Assembly: GCA_024280295.1 (NCBI GenBank)
Contig: JAJRQK010000016.1
Span: 25,369-89,368 of the forward strand
Reading direction: 5' to 3'
DNA: 64,000 nt
Origin: Bacteroidota bacterium
Lineage (GTDB): Bacteria; Bacteroidota; Bacteroidia; Flavobacteriales_D; Crocinitomicaceae
The translations under genes were made by a program, and so were the position numbers. This document shows, piece after piece, positions 17,956 to 28,367 of the stretch (positions are counted from its first letter, which is position 1; each line of letters starts with the position of its first letter). A model generated the notes under the pieces. It saw only the letters and a program-made list of their open reading frames with translations, made no database searches and was not told the DNA's origin.

Positions 17956-18429
17956 ATGAGAAGAAGAAAAGCCAAAAAGATAGCAATCCTTCCGGATCCA
18001 AGATTTAACGAAGTGATGGTGACGAAATTCGTCAACAACATGATGTTTAGCGGTAAGAAGAATTTAGCATTCAAAATTTTCTATGAAGCGATGGATATCG
18101 TTGATGAGAAAACTGATGAAGGTGTTACAGGTTTAGAGACTTGGAAAAAAGCACTAGATAATATTACTCCAAGTGTTGAAGTTCGTAGTCGCCGAGTTGG
18201 TGGAGCTACTTACCAAATTCCAACTCCAGTTCGTGAGGGAAGAAAGCAATCGCTCGGTATGAAATGGTTGATCGGATATGCGCGTAAACGTAATGAGAAG
18301 ACCATGGCACAAAAGTTAGCAAACGAAGTTATCGCAGCAGCGAAAGAAGAAGGCGCAGCTTACAAGAAAAAAGAAGATACATTAAGAATGGCGGAGGCAA
18401 ATAAAGCCTTTTCACATTTCAGATTCTAA
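17956..18429 (+). CDS. rpsG: Small-subunit ribosomal protein uS7
   Basis: uS7 starts assembly of the 30S head by binding the 3' major domain of 16S rRNA, and lies at the E site. The protein has 157 residues and starts MRRRKAKK. Family motifs 'DPRFNEVMVTKFVN', 'VEVRSRRVGGATYQIP' and 'RKRNEKTMAQKLANE' are all present. It lies between rpsL and fusA, with only 3 nt to the fusA start, as in the str operon. Confidence 0.98.
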   Translation: MRRRKAKKIAILPDPRFNEVMVTKFVNNMMFSGKKNLAFKIFYEAMDIVDEKTDEGVTGLETWKKALDNITPSVEVRSRRVGGATYQIPTPVREGRKQSLGMKWLIGYARKRNEKTMAQKLANEVIAAAKEEGAAYKKKEDTLRMAEANKAFSHFRF

Positions 18430-18432
18430 GTC

Positions 18433-20538
18433 ATGGCAAAAAGAGATTTGACATATACGCGTAACATTGGGATTATGGCCCATGTTGATGCTGGTAAAAC
18501 AACTACCACAGAACGTATTTTGTACTACACAGGTATTTCTCACAAAATTGGTGAGGTACATGATGGTGCTGCGACTATGGATTGGATGGAGCAGGAGCAG
18601 GAAAGAGGTATTACTATTACTTCTGCTGCAACGACTTGTTTCTGGAAATACAATGATACTGAATACAGAATGAACATTATTGACACACCTGGTCACGTTG
18701 ATTTTACGGTGGAGGTTGAGCGTTCATTACGTGTTCTGGATGGTGCTGTTGCACTGTTCTGTGCCTCTTCGGGTGTTGAACCACAGTCTGAGACTGTATG
18801 GAGACAAGCTGACAAGTACAAGGTTCCACGTCTTTGTTTCATCAATAAGATGGACAGAATGGGTGCCGATTTTTTCGGTTGCCTTTCGCAAATTAAAGAA
18901 CGTCTAGGAGCTAATGCTGTTCCATTACAAGTTCCAATCGGATCTGAAGATGAATTCATGGGAGTAGTTGATTTGATCACTATGAAAGGAATTACTTGGA
19001 ACGAGGAGGATATGGGAATGACTTACGAGGAAATTCCAATTCCAGAAGATCTTATTGAGACTGTAAATGAATACCGTGATCTATTGATTGAGGCTGTTGC
19101 TGAATCTGACGATGCTTTGATGGAGAAATTCTTCGAAGATCCTAATTCAATTACTACTGAAGAGATTATGAGTGCAATTCGTGTTGCTACAATCAACATG
19201 TCGATTCAACCAGTAATGTGTGGGTCAGCGTTCAAAAACAAAGGAGTTCAAACGATGTTGGATGCTGTTATGGCGTTTATGCCATCTCCAATGGATATCG
19301 AAGGTATTGAAGGAGTTAATCCTGATACTGATGAGGTTGTTGTTAGACAGCCTTCTACTGATGAACCTCTCGCGGCCCTTGCATTTAAAATAGCAACTGA
19401 TCCTTTCGTAGGTCGTTTGTGCTTTGTTAGATGTTACTCTGGAAAGATTGATGCAGGTTCTTACGTGTACAATACGCGTTCGAATAAGAAAGAACGAATT
19501 TCACGTTTGTTCCAAATGCATTCAAATAAGCAGAATGCAGTTGATGAGTTAGCTGCTGGTGATATCGGTGCTGCTGTTGGATTTAAAGACATCAGAACGG
19601 GTGATACACTTTGCCATGAGAAAAATAAAATTGTTCTTGAGTCTATGGACTTCCCAGATCCAGTTATCGGGGTTGCAATTGAACCTAAGACACAAGCTGA
19701 TATGGATAAATTGGGTGTAGGTCTGAATAAACTTTCAGAAGAAGATCCAACGTTCAAGATTAATACAGATGAAGATTCGGGACAAACGATTATTTCAGGA
19801 ATGGGTGAGCTTCACCTTGAGATCTTGATTGAGCGTTTGAAACGTGAGTGGAAAGTTGAGGTTAGTCAAGGCGCTCCTCAAGTATCTTATAAAGAAAACA
19901 TCACTGCTTCGATTAATCATAGAGAGGTTTATAAAAAGCAATCAGGTGGCCGTGGTAAATTTGCAGACATCGTTGTTGTTATATCTCCTCAAGATGATTC
20001 TGAGAAAACAGGCCTTGAATTTATCAACTCGATTAAAGGGGGTAACATTCCGCGTGAATTTATTCCATCAGTAGAGAAAGGTTTCAAAGAGTCAATGAAA
20101 AATGGTGTCCTTGCTGGATTCCCAATTGATGCAATGAAAGTTGAGTTGAAAGATGGTTCTTTCCATGCGGTCGATTCAGATTCTTTATCATTTGAACTTT
20201 GTGCGAAGTTGGCATTTAAAACAGCACTTAAATTGGCGAAACCAGTATTACTGGAACCAATCATGGCTTTGGAGGTGGTAACACCTGAAGAGAACATGGG
20301 TGATGTTGTTGCCGATTTGAACCGTCGTCGTGGTATGATGAAAGGTATGGATGATAGAAATGGAGCGAAAATCGTGAAAGCGGATGTTCCACTATCTGAG
20401 ATGTTTGGATACGTTACGCAATTGCGTACAATCACTTCTGGACGTGCAAGTTCAACAATGGAATTCTCACACTACGCGGACGCACCAAGAAATATTGCGG
20501 ATGAAGTAGTAGCAAAAGTTAAAGGTGTTACAGCATAA
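18433..20538 (+). CDS. fusA: Elongation factor G
   Basis: EF-G is the GTPase that drives translocation, and with RRF also ribosome recycling. The 701 residues include all G motifs: G1 '[12 protein letters not shown]', G2 'RGITITSAA', G3 'DTPGHVDFT', G4 'INKMD' and G5 'GSAFKNKG'. Domains II-V follow, including 'GMGELHLEI' and '[18 protein letters not shown]' (read in part). Full length with no frameshift. No tuf gene follows, unlike the E. coli str operon; rpsJ comes next after 2 nt. Confidence 0.98.
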   Translation: MAKRDLTYTRNIGIMAHVDAGKTTTTERILYYTGISHKIGEVHDGAATMDWMEQEQERGITITSAATTCFWKYNDTEYRMNIIDTPGHVDFTVEVERSLRVLDGAVALFCASSGVEPQSETVWRQADKYKVPRLCFINKMDRMGADFFGCLSQIKERLGANAVPLQVPIGSEDEFMGVVDLITMKGITWNEEDMGMTYEEIPIPEDLIETVNEYRDLLIEAVAESDDALMEKFFEDPNSITTEEIMSAIRVATINMSIQPVMCGSAFKNKGVQTMLDAVMAFMPSPMDIEGIEGVNPDTDEVVVRQPSTDEPLAALAFKIATDPFVGRLCFVRCYSGKIDAGSYVYNTRSNKKERISRLFQMHSNKQNAVDELAAGDIGAAVGFKDIRTGDTLCHEKNKIVLESMDFPDPVIGVAIEPKTQADMDKLGVGLNKLSEEDPTFKINTDEDSGQTIISGMGELHLEILIERLKREWKVEVSQGAPQVSYKENITASINHREVYKKQSGGRGKFADIVVVISPQDDSEKTGLEFINSIKGGNIPREFIPSVEKGFKESMKNGVLAGFPIDAMKVELKDGSFHAVDSDSLSFELCAKLAFKTALKLAKPVLLEPIMALEVVTPEENMGDVVADLNRRRGMMKGMDDRNGAKIVKADVPLSEMFGYVTQLRTITSGRASSTMEFSHYADAPRNIADEVVAKVKGVTA

Positions 20539-20540
20539 TT

Positions 20541-20855
20541 ATGAGTACGATGAATCAGAAAATTAGAATCAAATTAAAATCATACGATCACAATTTAGTT
20601 GACAAGTCTGCTGAAAAGATCGTTAAGACAGTGAAATCTACAGGTGCAATCGTTAGTGGACCAATTCCTCTGCCAACGCACAAAAGAATTTATACTGTGT
20701 TAAAATCACCACACGTTAACAAAAAAGCGCGTGAGCAATTCCAACTTTGTGCATACAAGCGTTTGTTGGATATCTATTCTTCTTCTGCGAAGACGGTAGA
20801 TGCGCTAATGCGTTTGGAACTTCCAAGTGGAGTTGACGTTGAAATTAAAGTGTAA
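20541..20855 (+). CDS. rpsJ: Small-subunit ribosomal protein uS10
   Basis: uS10 is a 30S head protein and, as NusE, also a partner in transcription antitermination. The protein has 104 residues with the family core '[20 protein letters not shown]' and 'GPIPLPT'. Two ATGs, at 20541 and 20550, are possible. I kept the first, 2 nt after fusA, but MNQKIR would match many homologues equally well. Confidence 0.97.
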   Translation: MSTMNQKIRIKLKSYDHNLVDKSAEKIVKTVKSTGAIVSGPIPLPTHKRIYTVLKSPHVNKKAREQFQLCAYKRLLDIYSSSAKTVDALMRLELPSGVDVEIKV

Positions 20856-20870
20856 TTAAAATATTGAGTT

Positions 20871-20892
20871 CTTAGTAGTTTTGACTACTAAG
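20871..20892 (+). promoter_or_regulatory. Stem-loop between rpsJ and rplC
   Basis: A perfect 8-bp inverted repeat CTTAGTAG/CTACTAAG with a 6-nt loop (TTTTGA) sits in the 74-nt gap. No U-tract follows, so it does not look like a terminator. It may be an RNA control element or processing site. Confidence 0.5.
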
Positions 20893-20929
20893 GCTTAATG
20901 CTAAGTAATAATTAAATAACAAAAGAACA

Positions 20930-21544
20930 ATGCCAGGGATTATTGGTAGAAAAATCGGAATGACTAGCATCTTCAGTGCCGAGGGTAAAGCAATGCCATG
21001 CACAGTAGTAGAAGCGGGTCCTTGTGTGGTCACACAGATCAAAACACAAGACAGAGATGGTTACGATGCCGTTCAATTAGGGTTTGGAGACCGTAAAGAA
21101 AAAAACACGCCAAACGCATTGAAAGGTCATTTTAAGAAAGCTAAAACTGAACCTAAAGAAAAACTCGTTGAGTTTAAGGGGATGGATGGCTTAAGTCTCG
21201 GTGACAGTATAGAAGTAGGAATCTTCGAAGAAGGTGAATACGTTTCTGTAGCGGGAACCTCTAAAGGTAAAGGTTTCCAAGGAGTAGTTAAACGCCACGG
21301 ATTTGCTGGAGTTGGACAAGCAACTCATGGTCAGCACAACAGGTTGCGTGCACCAGGATCAATTGGAGCTGCTTCATATCCTGCACGTGTATTCAAAGGA
21401 ATGCGCATGGGTGGACAAATGGGTAATGAGAGAGTGACAATGGAGAACCTCCAGATATTAAAAGTTCTTGCTGACAAGAATTTGATTATCATTAAAGGTT
21501 CTATTCCAGGTCACAAAGGTTCAATCGTAGAAATTTTGAAGTAA
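20930..21544 (+). CDS. rplC: Large-subunit ribosomal protein uL3
   Basis: uL3 is an early-binding 50S protein with a loop reaching towards the peptidyl-transferase centre. The 204 residues start [12 protein letters not shown] and contain '[17 protein letters not shown]', the loop '[17 protein letters not shown]' and '[12 protein letters not shown]'. Its stop overlaps the rplD start by one base (TAATG), which suggests translational coupling. Confidence 0.98.
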   Translation: MPGIIGRKIGMTSIFSAEGKAMPCTVVEAGPCVVTQIKTQDRDGYDAVQLGFGDRKEKNTPNALKGHFKKAKTEPKEKLVEFKGMDGLSLGDSIEVGIFEEGEYVSVAGTSKGKGFQGVVKRHGFAGVGQATHGQHNRLRAPGSIGAASYPARVFKGMRMGGQMGNERVTMENLQILKVLADKNLIIIKGSIPGHKGSIVEILK

Positions 21545-22170
21545 TGGAGATTAAAGTAATAAGTACAAAAGGAAACGCTACTTCAAAGTCTGCTAAGTTA
21601 TCAGATGATGTATTTGGAATTGAACCAAATGATCACGCGATCTACTTAGATGTTAAGCAGCACTTGGCAAATCGTCGTCAAGGAACGCATAAGGCGAAAG
21701 AAAGAGCTGAGATCACAGGATCTACAAGGAAAATTAAGAAGCAAAAAGGAACAGGTGGTGCCCGTGCGGGATCAATCAAATCTGGAACGCGTAAAGGTGG
21801 TGGACGAATTTTCGGACCTCGCCCACGTGACTATCATTTCAAATTGAATGTCAAAGTGAAAAGATTAGCTCGTAAATCTGCGTTTGCATACAAAGTTAAA
21901 TCTGAAGATCTTATCGTAATTGATGATCCAAAATTGGATAATATCAAAACAAAAGATTTCAAAGCGTTAATCGCAAACTTGAAATTGGAGAACGACAAGG
22001 TGTTGATGATCCTAGGTGAAAAGAATGATCAAGTTTACTTGTCATCTCGTAACCTTAAGAAAGTAAAAGTTGTAACTGCTGATTCTGTAAACACATTTGA
22101 TGTGTTGAACGCAGAGAAAGTGGTAATGGCTAAAAGTTCAATTGAAGCAATCGAAGAGATTCTAAACTAA
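21544..22170 (+). CDS. rplD: Large-subunit ribosomal protein uL4
   Basis: uL4 lines the exit-tunnel constriction through its long internal loop. It represses the S10 operon in E. coli; whether it does so here is unknown. The protein has 208 residues, with the extended basic loop around 'KKQKGTGGARAGSIKSGTRK' and 'GGGRIFGPRPRDY'. Overlaps rplC by 1 nt. Confidence 0.97.
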   Translation: MEIKVISTKGNATSKSAKLSDDVFGIEPNDHAIYLDVKQHLANRRQGTHKAKERAEITGSTRKIKKQKGTGGARAGSIKSGTRKGGGRIFGPRPRDYHFKLNVKVKRLARKSAFAYKVKSEDLIVIDDPKLDNIKTKDFKALIANLKLENDKVLMILGEKNDQVYLSSRNLKKVKVVTADSVNTFDVLNAEKVVMAKSSIEAIEEILN

Positions 22171-22175
22171 TTGAG

Positions 22176-22472
22176 ATGAAGACAATTATCAAAAAGCCAA
22201 TTATCACAGAAAAAGCGACAGCTCAAAGCGAGGATTTTAACCGCTTTACTTTCGCTGTTGATAAAACAGCAAATAAGATCGAAATAAAAAATGCCGTCGA
22301 GAAGATGTATGGGGTTCAGATAACTGAAGTTCGGACCATGAATTATGGCGGTGGAATACCCTCTACGAAATATACGAATAGAGGTATCGTTGAGCAAAGT
22401 AGCAAACTGTGGAAGAAAGCAGTAGTTACTGTTGCAGATGGAGAGACGATTGATTTATTTAATAACTTTTAA
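22176..22472 (+). CDS. rplW: Large-subunit ribosomal protein uL23
   Basis: uL23 lies at the tunnel exit and docks trigger factor and SRP. The 98-residue protein starts 'MKTIIKKPIITEKAT' and has 'FAVDKTANKIEIKNAVEKMY', both family hallmarks. It lies 5 nt after rplD and 13 nt before rplB. Confidence 0.97.
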   Translation: MKTIIKKPIITEKATAQSEDFNRFTFAVDKTANKIEIKNAVEKMYGVQITEVRTMNYGGGIPSTKYTNRGIVEQSSKLWKKAVVTVADGETIDLFNNF

Positions 22473-22485
22473 GTACTGAACAAAA

Positions 22486-23310
22486 ATGGGTCTTAAAAAA
22501 TTCAAGCCTACAACTCCAGGGCAAAGACACAAAGTCATCAGTGACTACAAAGACATCACCGCAGGAGCTCCTGAAAAAAGTTTGGTGAAAGGTCGAAGTA
22601 AGTCTGGTGGGCGAAACAATGACGGTAGAATGACCATGCGCTATATTGGAGGTGGTCACAAACAAAAATACCGACTTGTTGATTTTAAACGTGAAAAGCA
22701 TGGTGTACCTGCTTCGGTGAAGTCGATCGAATACGATCCGAACCGTACTGCGCGTATCGCACTACTTTATTATGCGGATGGTGAGAAACGATACATCGTT
22801 GCACCTGAAGGATTAAATGTTGGCGATACTGTGATGTCAGGCAAAGATGCCCTTCCAAATGTTGGAAACGCACTTTTCTTAAGTGACATTCCATTAGGAA
22901 CGGTAATTCACAACATCGAATTAAAGCCTGGTAAAGGTGGTGCAATTGCTCGTGGAGCAGGAACTTATGCACAACTGAACGCTCGTGATGGACGCTACGC
23001 AATCGTTAAGATGCCTTCTGGTGAAACTAGAATGATCTTGGTGACATGTATGGCTACTATCGGATCTGTTTCTAATTCTGAACACAGTCTTTCTGTTTCT
23101 GGTAAAGCAGGACGATCAAGATGGTTGGGACGTCGTCCACGTGTACGTGGAGTTGTAATGAACCCAGTTGATCACCCAATGGGGGGTGGTGAAGGTAAGA
23201 ACTCCGGAGGTCATCCTAGATCTCGTAATGGAATTCCAGCGAAAGGATACAAGACTCGTTCGAAGAAGAAGTATTCAGATAAATTCATTGTTGAAAGACG
23301 AAAAAAATAA
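22486..23310 (+). CDS. rplB: Large-subunit ribosomal protein uL2
   Basis: uL2 is needed for subunit joining and peptidyl transfer. It has 274 residues, normal length. The conserved tip reads '[14 protein letters not shown]'. The His matching E. coli His229 is kept, while the next His of the usual DHPHGGGEG is Met, a variant I associate with Bacteroidota. C-terminal basic tail '[17 protein letters not shown]'. Confidence 0.98.
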   Translation: MGLKKFKPTTPGQRHKVISDYKDITAGAPEKSLVKGRSKSGGRNNDGRMTMRYIGGGHKQKYRLVDFKREKHGVPASVKSIEYDPNRTARIALLYYADGEKRYIVAPEGLNVGDTVMSGKDALPNVGNALFLSDIPLGTVIHNIELKPGKGGAIARGAGTYAQLNARDGRYAIVKMPSGETRMILVTCMATIGSVSNSEHSLSVSGKAGRSRWLGRRPRVRGVVMNPVDHPMGGGEGKNSGGHPRSRNGIPAKGYKTRSKKKYSDKFIVERRKK

Positions 23311-23317
23311 GTAGGAT

Positions 23318-23596
23318 ATGAGTCGTTCGTTAAAGAAACCACCATTTGTGCACTACAAGTTATTGAAACGAGTAGATGACGCGCAAGAATCAGGCAGCAA
23401 GTCTGTTATTAAAACATGGTCGAGAGCAAGTACTATTACTCCTGACTTTGTTGGACTGACATTCGCTGTTCATAATGGAAATAAATTTATCCCTGTATTC
23501 GTTTCAGAAAACATGGTAGGTCACAAGTTAGGTGAATTTTCACCAACTCGTAACTTCCGTGGTCACGCAGGAGGTAAAAAAGATAAGAAAAGATAA
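23318..23596 (+). CDS. rpsS: Small-subunit ribosomal protein uS19
   Basis: uS19 forms a head complex with uS13 close to A-site tRNA. The 92-residue protein starts [11 protein letters not shown] and has '[22 protein letters not shown]' (read in part), '[15 protein letters not shown]' and a lysine-rich tail. It lies 7 nt after rplB. Confidence 0.98.
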   Translation: MSRSLKKPPFVHYKLLKRVDDAQESGSKSVIKTWSRASTITPDFVGLTFAVHNGNKFIPVFVSENMVGHKLGEFSPTRNFRGHAGGKKDKKR

Positions 23597-23607
23597 AATA
23601 GCGGATT

Positions 23608-24009
23608 ATGGGTGCTAGAAAAAGACTGAGAGCTGAGAAAATAAAAGAAGCGAATAAATCAATTGCTTTTGCAAAATTGAATAAATCGCCGATTGCTCCA
23701 AGAAAAATGAGATTGGTTGCTGATCTCGTAAGAGGAGTGGAAGTAAATAAAGCTCTAAATATATTGCAACATAACGCTAAAGACGCGTCTACTAGCTTGG
23801 AAAAATTACTTCGTTCTGCAATCGCTAATTGGGAGCAGAAAAATGAAGATAAGAGTATCGAAGAAGAAACACTTTTTGTTAAGTCTATCGAAGTAGGTGG
23901 GGGAGCAATGCTGAAACGTATTCAACCTGCACCACAAGGTAGAGCGCATAGAGTTAGGAAAAGATCAAATCATGTTAGCGTAGTCGTTGACGCAGTTAAC
24001 GCTGAATAA
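23608..24009 (+). CDS. rplV: Large-subunit ribosomal protein uL22
   Basis: uL22 reaches into the exit tunnel with a beta-hairpin. The 133 residues have '[17 protein letters not shown]' and the hairpin '[21 protein letters not shown]'. The N-terminus has an extra basic segment ([18 protein letters not shown]) ahead of the core, a moderate extension over the roughly 110-residue E. coli protein. Confidence 0.97.
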   Translation: MGARKRLRAEKIKEANKSIAFAKLNKSPIAPRKMRLVADLVRGVEVNKALNILQHNAKDASTSLEKLLRSAIANWEQKNEDKSIEEETLFVKSIEVGGGAMLKRIQPAPQGRAHRVRKRSNHVSVVVDAVNAE

Positions 24010-24019
24010 TTTTAGATAA

Positions 24020-24736
24020 ATGGGACAAAAAACAAATCCAATTGGAAATAGATTAGGTTTCATCCAAGGATGGGAATCTAACTGGTACGGAGGAGACAAT
24101 TACAAGGATAAACTCATTGAAGATGATAAAATCCGTAAATACCTTCGTGCTCGTTTATCTAAAGCAAGCATTGCGAAAATTATTATTGAACGTACTCTTA
24201 AGTTGGTAACCGTTACTATCAACACTGCACGTCCAGGAGTAATTATCGGAAAAGGTGGTCAAGAGGTTGACAAATTGAAAGAGGAGTTGAAAAAATTGAC
24301 GAAAAAAGAAATCCAAATCAATATCTTCGAGGTGAAACGTCCAGAATTGGATGCTCGATTAGTTGCGGATGGAATTGCTCGACAATTGGAAGCTCGTATC
24401 TCTTTTAGAAGAGCAATCAAAATGAGCATCGCTAGTACCATGAGAATGGGTGCAGAGGGAATCAAAGTGAAGATCTCTGGACGTTTGAATGGTGCAGAAA
24501 TGGCGCGATCAGAAATGTACAAGGATGGACGTACTCCGTTACATACGTTCAGAGCTGACATTGATTACGCACTCGCGGAAGCGCACACTACTTACGGTCG
24601 CTTGGGAATCAAAGTTTGGATTTGCAAGGGAGAAGTATTTGGGAAGCGTGACCTTTCACCAAATGTTGGCCAAAGCACCGGAAAAGGTGGTGGTGGTCGT
24701 AAACCACAAGGTAAAAGAAGACCGCAAAGAAGATAA
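24020..24736 (+). CDS. rpsC: Small-subunit ribosomal protein uS3
   Basis: uS3 lines the mRNA entry tunnel. The protein has 238 residues: the N-terminal '[20 protein letters not shown]', a KH-type domain with '[18 protein letters not shown]', and the C-terminal domain '[20 protein letters not shown]'. A basic [15 protein letters not shown] tail closes it. A 79-nt gap separates it from rplP. Confidence 0.98.
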   Translation: MGQKTNPIGNRLGFIQGWESNWYGGDNYKDKLIEDDKIRKYLRARLSKASIAKIIIERTLKLVTVTINTARPGVIIGKGGQEVDKLKEELKKLTKKEIQINIFEVKRPELDARLVADGIARQLEARISFRRAIKMSIASTMRMGAEGIKVKISGRLNGAEMARSEMYKDGRTPLHTFRADIDYALAEAHTTYGRLGIKVWICKGEVFGKRDLSPNVGQSTGKGGGGRKPQGKRRPQRR

Positions 24737-24756
24737 TTGATGTCTCATGTTGAGGA

Positions 24757-24774
24757 GTTGCTTCAACAGTTGAA
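24757..24774 (+). promoter_or_regulatory. Inverted repeat between rpsC and rplP
   Basis: GTTG-CTT-CAAC and an overlapping TTCAAC-A-GTTGAA palindrome lie in the middle of the 79-nt gap. They offer two alternative small hairpins and no U-tract. Weak by itself; listed because most other large gaps in the cluster also hold inverted repeats. Confidence 0.3.
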
Positions 24775-24815
24775 ACTGAAATTATTAGTTTGATGAATTA
24801 GAAAAAAGAACAGAA

Positions 24816-25244
24816 ATGTTATCACCAAAAAGAACCAAATTTAGAAAAGCGCAGAAAGGACGTAACAGAGGTATCGCCCACAGAGGGAGTACAGTTGCTT
24901 TCGGATCTTTCGCGTTGAAGACTTTGGAGCCAGGTTGGATCACCTCTCGCCAGATCGAAGCATCTCGTATCGCAGTTACGCGTTACATGAAGCGTGAAGG
25001 TAAGGTGTGGATTCGCATTTTTCCAGACAAACCCGTAACTGCTAAACCAGCAGAAGTGCGGATGGGTAAGGGAAAAGGAGCTCCTAGTCACTGGGTTGCC
25101 GTGGTTAGACCAGGTCGTATATTGTTCGAAGCAGATGGAGTACCTTACGAAACTGCAAAAGAAGCAATGCGATTGGCAGCACAAAAAATGCCTGTTAAAT
25201 GTAAATTCGTGACTCGTCCGGATTATGTAATACCAGGAAAATAG
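24816..25244 (+). CDS. rplP: Large-subunit ribosomal protein uL16
   Basis: uL16 organises the A- and P-site tRNA binding region of the 50S. The 142-residue protein starts '[17 protein letters not shown]' and has '[20 protein letters not shown]', '[19 protein letters not shown]' and '[13 protein letters not shown]'. Full length. It precedes rpmC by 8 nt. Confidence 0.98.
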   Translation: MLSPKRTKFRKAQKGRNRGIAHRGSTVAFGSFALKTLEPGWITSRQIEASRIAVTRYMKREGKVWIRIFPDKPVTAKPAEVRMGKGKGAPSHWVAVVRPGRILFEADGVPYETAKEAMRLAAQKMPVKCKFVTRPDYVIPGK

Positions 25245-25252
25245 AAATAATC

Positions 25253-25447
25253 ATGAAGCAGCAAGAAATCACAAAATTATCAGTTAAAGATTTGAAAACT
25301 CAAATCACAAATACAACTGAGCAGTTGGCAAAAATGAAACTAACGCATAGTGTAGCTCCTTTGGAGAACCCTTTGCAATTACGTTACGTTCGACGCTCGG
25401 TTGCTCGATTGAAAACTGAGTTAACTAAACGTGAAGCACAAGCCTAG
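25253..25447 (+). CDS. rpmC: Large-subunit ribosomal protein uL29
   Basis: uL29 is a small two-helix protein at the tunnel exit, next to uL23. It has 64 residues; 'LSVKDLKTQI' and 'NPLQLRYVRRSVARLKTELTKRE' (read in part) are typical. It lies between rplP and rpsQ. Confidence 0.96.
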   Translation: MKQQEITKLSVKDLKTQITNTTEQLAKMKLTHSVAPLENPLQLRYVRRSVARLKTELTKREAQA

Positions 25448-25474
25448 TTGCTTGTTAATTTAACGAAGCTTGAA

Positions 25475-25732
25475 ATGGAAAAGCGAAATTTAAGAAAAGA
25501 ACGTATCGGGATCGTAACTAGTGATAAAATGGATAAGTCCATCGTAATCGCAGTTGAACGTAAAGAGAAACACCCGAAATACGGAAAGTATGTTAAGAAG
25601 ACTACTAAGTTCGTTGCACACGATGAGAAGAATGACTCCAATATTGGAGACACTGTTCGAATCATGGAAACACGTCCTTTGTCTAAGACAAAGAACTGGC
25701 GACTAGTAGAAGTTATTGAAAGAGCTAAATAA
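25475..25732 (+). CDS. rpsQ: Small-subunit ribosomal protein uS17
   Basis: uS17 is an early-binding 30S body protein. The 85-residue form from [12 protein letters not shown] fits the family. The frame extends 9 codons upstream to a TTG directly after rpmC, but those codons do not resemble the family and would leave no ribosome-binding space. Core motifs: '[20 protein letters not shown]', '[20 protein letters not shown]', '[11 protein letters not shown]'. Confidence 0.97.
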   Translation: MEKRNLRKERIGIVTSDKMDKSIVIAVERKEKHPKYGKYVKKTTKFVAHDEKNDSNIGDTVRIMETRPLSKTKNWRLVEVIERAK

Positions 25733-25741
25733 TTATTAGTA

Positions 25742-26110
25742 ATGTTACAACAGGAATCAAGGCTTAAAGTAGCAGACAATTCTGGAGCGAAAACTGTATT
25801 GGTCATCCGTGTTTTAGGAGGAACAAAACGTCGCTATGCCTCAGTAGGGGACAAGATTGTAGTTACTGTTAAGAGTGCAATGCCCTCTGGAGCTGTCAAA
25901 AAAGGACAGGTTGCCACGGCAGTAGTAGTTAGAACCAAAAAAGAAGTACGTCGTCCAGACGGTTCTTACATCCGTTTCGATGATAACGCTTGCGTTATCC
26001 TCAATACAACAGGCGAGATGAGAGGAACTCGTATTTTTGGACCAGTTGCTCGTGAGTTGCGTGATGCAAACTACATGAAAGTAGTTTCATTGGCACCCGA
26101 GGTACTTTAA
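25742..26110 (+). CDS. rplN: Large-subunit ribosomal protein uL14
   Basis: uL14 forms intersubunit bridges and is the docking site of the silencing factor RsfS. The protein has 122 residues starting '[17 protein letters not shown]', with '[20 protein letters not shown]' and 'SLAPEVL' at the end. Normal length; 9 nt after rpsQ. Confidence 0.98.
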   Translation: MLQQESRLKVADNSGAKTVLVIRVLGGTKRRYASVGDKIVVTVKSAMPSGAVKKGQVATAVVVRTKKEVRRPDGSYIRFDDNACVILNTTGEMRGTRIFGPVARELRDANYMKVVSLAPEVL

Positions 26111-26120
26111 ATCAGTAGTT

Positions 26121-26438
26121 ATGCAACAGAAATTACACATTAAAGTAGGAGACGCTGTTAAAGTAATTAGCGGTGAATCTAACGGTCAAGAGGGAGAGAT
26201 TCTTTCTATTGACCGGAACAAATTGCGCGTAATTGTCGGTGGAGTGAATCTTGTTAAGAAACACGAAAAGCCAAGTGCCGCAAATCCAGAAGGTGGAATC
26301 ATTGAGAAAGAAGCCGGGATACATATTTCTAATATTATGGTTGTCCATAATGGTCAAGCTTCACGAATCGGACGTAAAGCTAACAAAGACGGGAAAATGG
26401 TTCGTTATTCTAAAAAGTCCGGAGAGGAGATCAAGTAA
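26121..26438 (+). CDS. rplX: Large-subunit ribosomal protein uL24
   Basis: uL24 is one of the two proteins that start 50S assembly. The 105 residues contain the KOW motif region '[19 protein letters not shown]' and '[15 protein letters not shown]'. The stop codon overlaps the rplE start by one base (TAATG). Confidence 0.97.
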   Translation: MQQKLHIKVGDAVKVISGESNGQEGEILSIDRNKLRVIVGGVNLVKKHEKPSAANPEGGIIEKEAGIHISNIMVVHNGQASRIGRKANKDGKMVRYSKKSGEEIK

Positions 26439-26995
26439 TGAGTTATACACCAAGACTTCGAGACACGTACGCAGCAGAGATCATTCCTGCGCTTACTGAG
26501 AAGTTCGGTTACAAAACAGTAATGAAAGTACCGAAACTTCAGAAAATAATTATTAGTCAAGGTATCGGTGATGCTGTAGCTGACAAAAAACTGATTGATC
26601 ATGCATTAGAGGATCTTACTCGTATTGCTGGTCAAAAAGCTGTCGCTACAATATCTAAGAAAGATATCTCGAACTTTAAATTGAGAAAAGGAATGCCAAT
26701 CGGTACGAAGGTTACTCTTCGTGGAAATCGTATGTATGACTTCCTTGATCGTTTGTTAGCAGTTGCTTTACCTAGAACACGTGATTTCCGTGGAGTTAAT
26801 CCAAAAGGATTTGACGGTCGTGGAAACTTTAACATGGGTGTTAAAGAGCATATTATCTTTCCGGAAATTGATATCGATAAAGTAAATCGTATCATGGGAA
26901 TGGATATTACATTCGTTACATCCGCCGAAAGTGATGAAGAAGGTATGGCATTGTTAGATGCATTCGGTTTTCCATTCATTAAAAAACAAAAATAG
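26438..26995 (+). CDS. rplE: Large-subunit ribosomal protein uL5
   Basis: uL5 binds 5S rRNA in the central protuberance and touches P-site tRNA. The 185 residues include '[17 protein letters not shown]', '[20 protein letters not shown]', '[20 protein letters not shown]' and '[13 protein letters not shown]'. Overlaps rplX by 1 nt, so the two are probably translationally coupled. Confidence 0.98.
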   Translation: MSYTPRLRDTYAAEIIPALTEKFGYKTVMKVPKLQKIIISQGIGDAVADKKLIDHALEDLTRIAGQKAVATISKKDISNFKLRKGMPIGTKVTLRGNRMYDFLDRLLAVALPRTRDFRGVNPKGFDGRGNFNMGVKEHIIFPEIDIDKVNRIMGMDITFVTSAESDEEGMALLDAFGFPFIKKQK

Positions 26996-26997
26996 AG

Positions 26998-27312
26998 ATG
27001 GCAAAAGAATCAATGAAAGCGCGAGAGCGTAAAAGAGAAAGACTCGCTGCTCTACAAGTTGAAAAGCGTGCTGAATTAACTAAAATCTTAAAATCTTCAG
27101 ATACTTCTGATGAGATGCAAGATGCGAAATGGGAAGCAATGATTGCATTGCAGAAATTGTCGCCTAATGGTTCTAAAGTTCGTGGTCACAATCGTTGTGG
27201 TTTGACTGGGCGTCCTAGAGGTTACATGCGTCAATTTGGAATTTCACGTGTGACGTTCAGAGAGATGGCATTGTCGGGGAAAATTCCAGGTGTTAGAAAA
27301 GCAAGTTGGTAA
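26998..27312 (+). CDS. rpsN: Small-subunit ribosomal protein uS14, zinc-free long form
   Basis: uS14 is a late-assembling 30S head protein. This is the 104-residue long form, starting [13 protein letters not shown] and ending '[18 protein letters not shown]'. It has a single cysteine in '[18 protein letters not shown]', so it lacks the CxxC pairs of the zinc-binding short form. It lies 2 nt after rplE. Confidence 0.97.
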   Translation: MAKESMKARERKRERLAALQVEKRAELTKILKSSDTSDEMQDAKWEAMIALQKLSPNGSKVRGHNRCGLTGRPRGYMRQFGISRVTFREMALSGKIPGVRKASW

Positions 27313-27373
27313 AATTATAAACTGGTTTTAGGTTCAATTTTTTATTGAAAACCGTTACCGCAATTTAAATTAT

Positions 27374-27772
27374 ATGAATACAGATCCAATAGCGGATTTT
27401 CTTACTCGAATTCGTAACGCGAGTGCTGCGAGAAAGAAGATGGTAGAAATTCCCGGTTCAAATGTGAAACGTGAGATGACTAAAATCCTTTTTGATCAAG
27501 GATACATTCGTGATTTCAAATTTGAGGACGATAACAAACAAGGAGTGATCAGAATCGCTTTGAAGTATAATCCATCAACGAAAGTTCCTGCAATTACAAA
27601 AATGCAAAGAGCTTCTCGTCCAGGTTTACGTAAATACAATGGAGCACAAGAAATGCCACGTGTATTAAACGGTCTTGGAATTGCGATTGTTTCAACTTCG
27701 AAAGGTGTGATTACAAACAAAGAAGCAAAAAGAGAAAATGTAGGAGGAGAAGTTCTCGCTTACATATATTAA
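27374..27772 (+). CDS. rpsH: Small-subunit ribosomal protein uS8
   Basis: uS8 binds the central domain of 16S rRNA, and in E. coli represses the spc operon. The 132 residues start 'MNTDPIADFLTRIRNA' and end 'GGEVLAYIY'. The 'GIAIVSTSKGVITNKEAK' RNA-binding loop is intact. The 61-nt gap before it carries imperfect inverted repeats (GGTTTT with AAAACC, 27323-27352) that might be a control site. Confidence 0.98.
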   Translation: MNTDPIADFLTRIRNASAARKKMVEIPGSNVKREMTKILFDQGYIRDFKFEDDNKQGVIRIALKYNPSTKVPAITKMQRASRPGLRKYNGAQEMPRVLNGLGIAIVSTSKGVITNKEAKRENVGGEVLAYIY

Positions 27773-27793
27773 ACAACACTTAAGTAATTAGAA

Positions 27794-28348
27794 ATGTCAA
27801 GGATAGGTAAATCCCCAGTTACAATCCCGAGTGGAGTAGAAGTGAAGTCAAACAGTGGCATTGTCACTGTTAAAGGACCAAAAGGTGAGTTGACACAAGA
27901 AATGAATTCTTGTATTACAATGAACGTTGATGGTGCTAAAGTAACTTTCGCCCGCGCATCAGACGCACCTGAGCATAGAGCAATGCATGGTTTATACCGC
28001 GCACTTGTTCAAAATATGATCATCGGTGTCACAGAAGGGTACAAAAAGGAATTAGAAGTTATCGGAGTTGGTTTCCGTGCAAATGCAAGCGGTCAACGTT
28101 TGGATCTTGCACTCGGATATTCACATCCGATTGCAATCGAACTTCCTAAAGAAATTAAGGTATCAACTGTGTCTGAAAAAGGAAAAGCACCAATCGTAAC
28201 ATTGGAGTCAATTGATAAGCAATTAGTAGGACAGGTAGCTGCCAAAATTCGTTCCCTTCGTAAACCAGAACCATACAAAGGAAAAGGTGTAAGATACCTA
28301 GGTGAAGAAGTTAGAAGAAAAGCTGGTAAAACAGCAGCAGCAAAATAA
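27794..28348 (+). CDS. rplF: Large-subunit ribosomal protein uL6
   Basis: uL6 lies near the factor-binding centre of the 50S. The protein has 184 residues, two duplicated domains, and starts 'MSRIGKSPVTIPSGVEV'. The signature region 'GKGVRYLGEEVRRKAGKT' near the C-terminus is present. 21 nt after rpsH. Confidence 0.98.
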   Translation: MSRIGKSPVTIPSGVEVKSNSGIVTVKGPKGELTQEMNSCITMNVDGAKVTFARASDAPEHRAMHGLYRALVQNMIIGVTEGYKKELEVIGVGFRANASGQRLDLALGYSHPIAIELPKEIKVSTVSEKGKAPIVTLESIDKQLVGQVAAKIRSLRKPEPYKGKGVRYLGEEVRRKAGKTAAAK

Positions 28349-28367
28349 TTAAGATATCTTAAAAGTT

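Noticed and set aside
19989..20435. Long open frame on the minus strand inside fusA (about 148 codons), and similar antisense frames inside rplB, rplP and rpoA
   Set aside because: They lie opposite highly conserved coding genes, have no family resemblance and no promoter, and arise from codon bias on the other strand.
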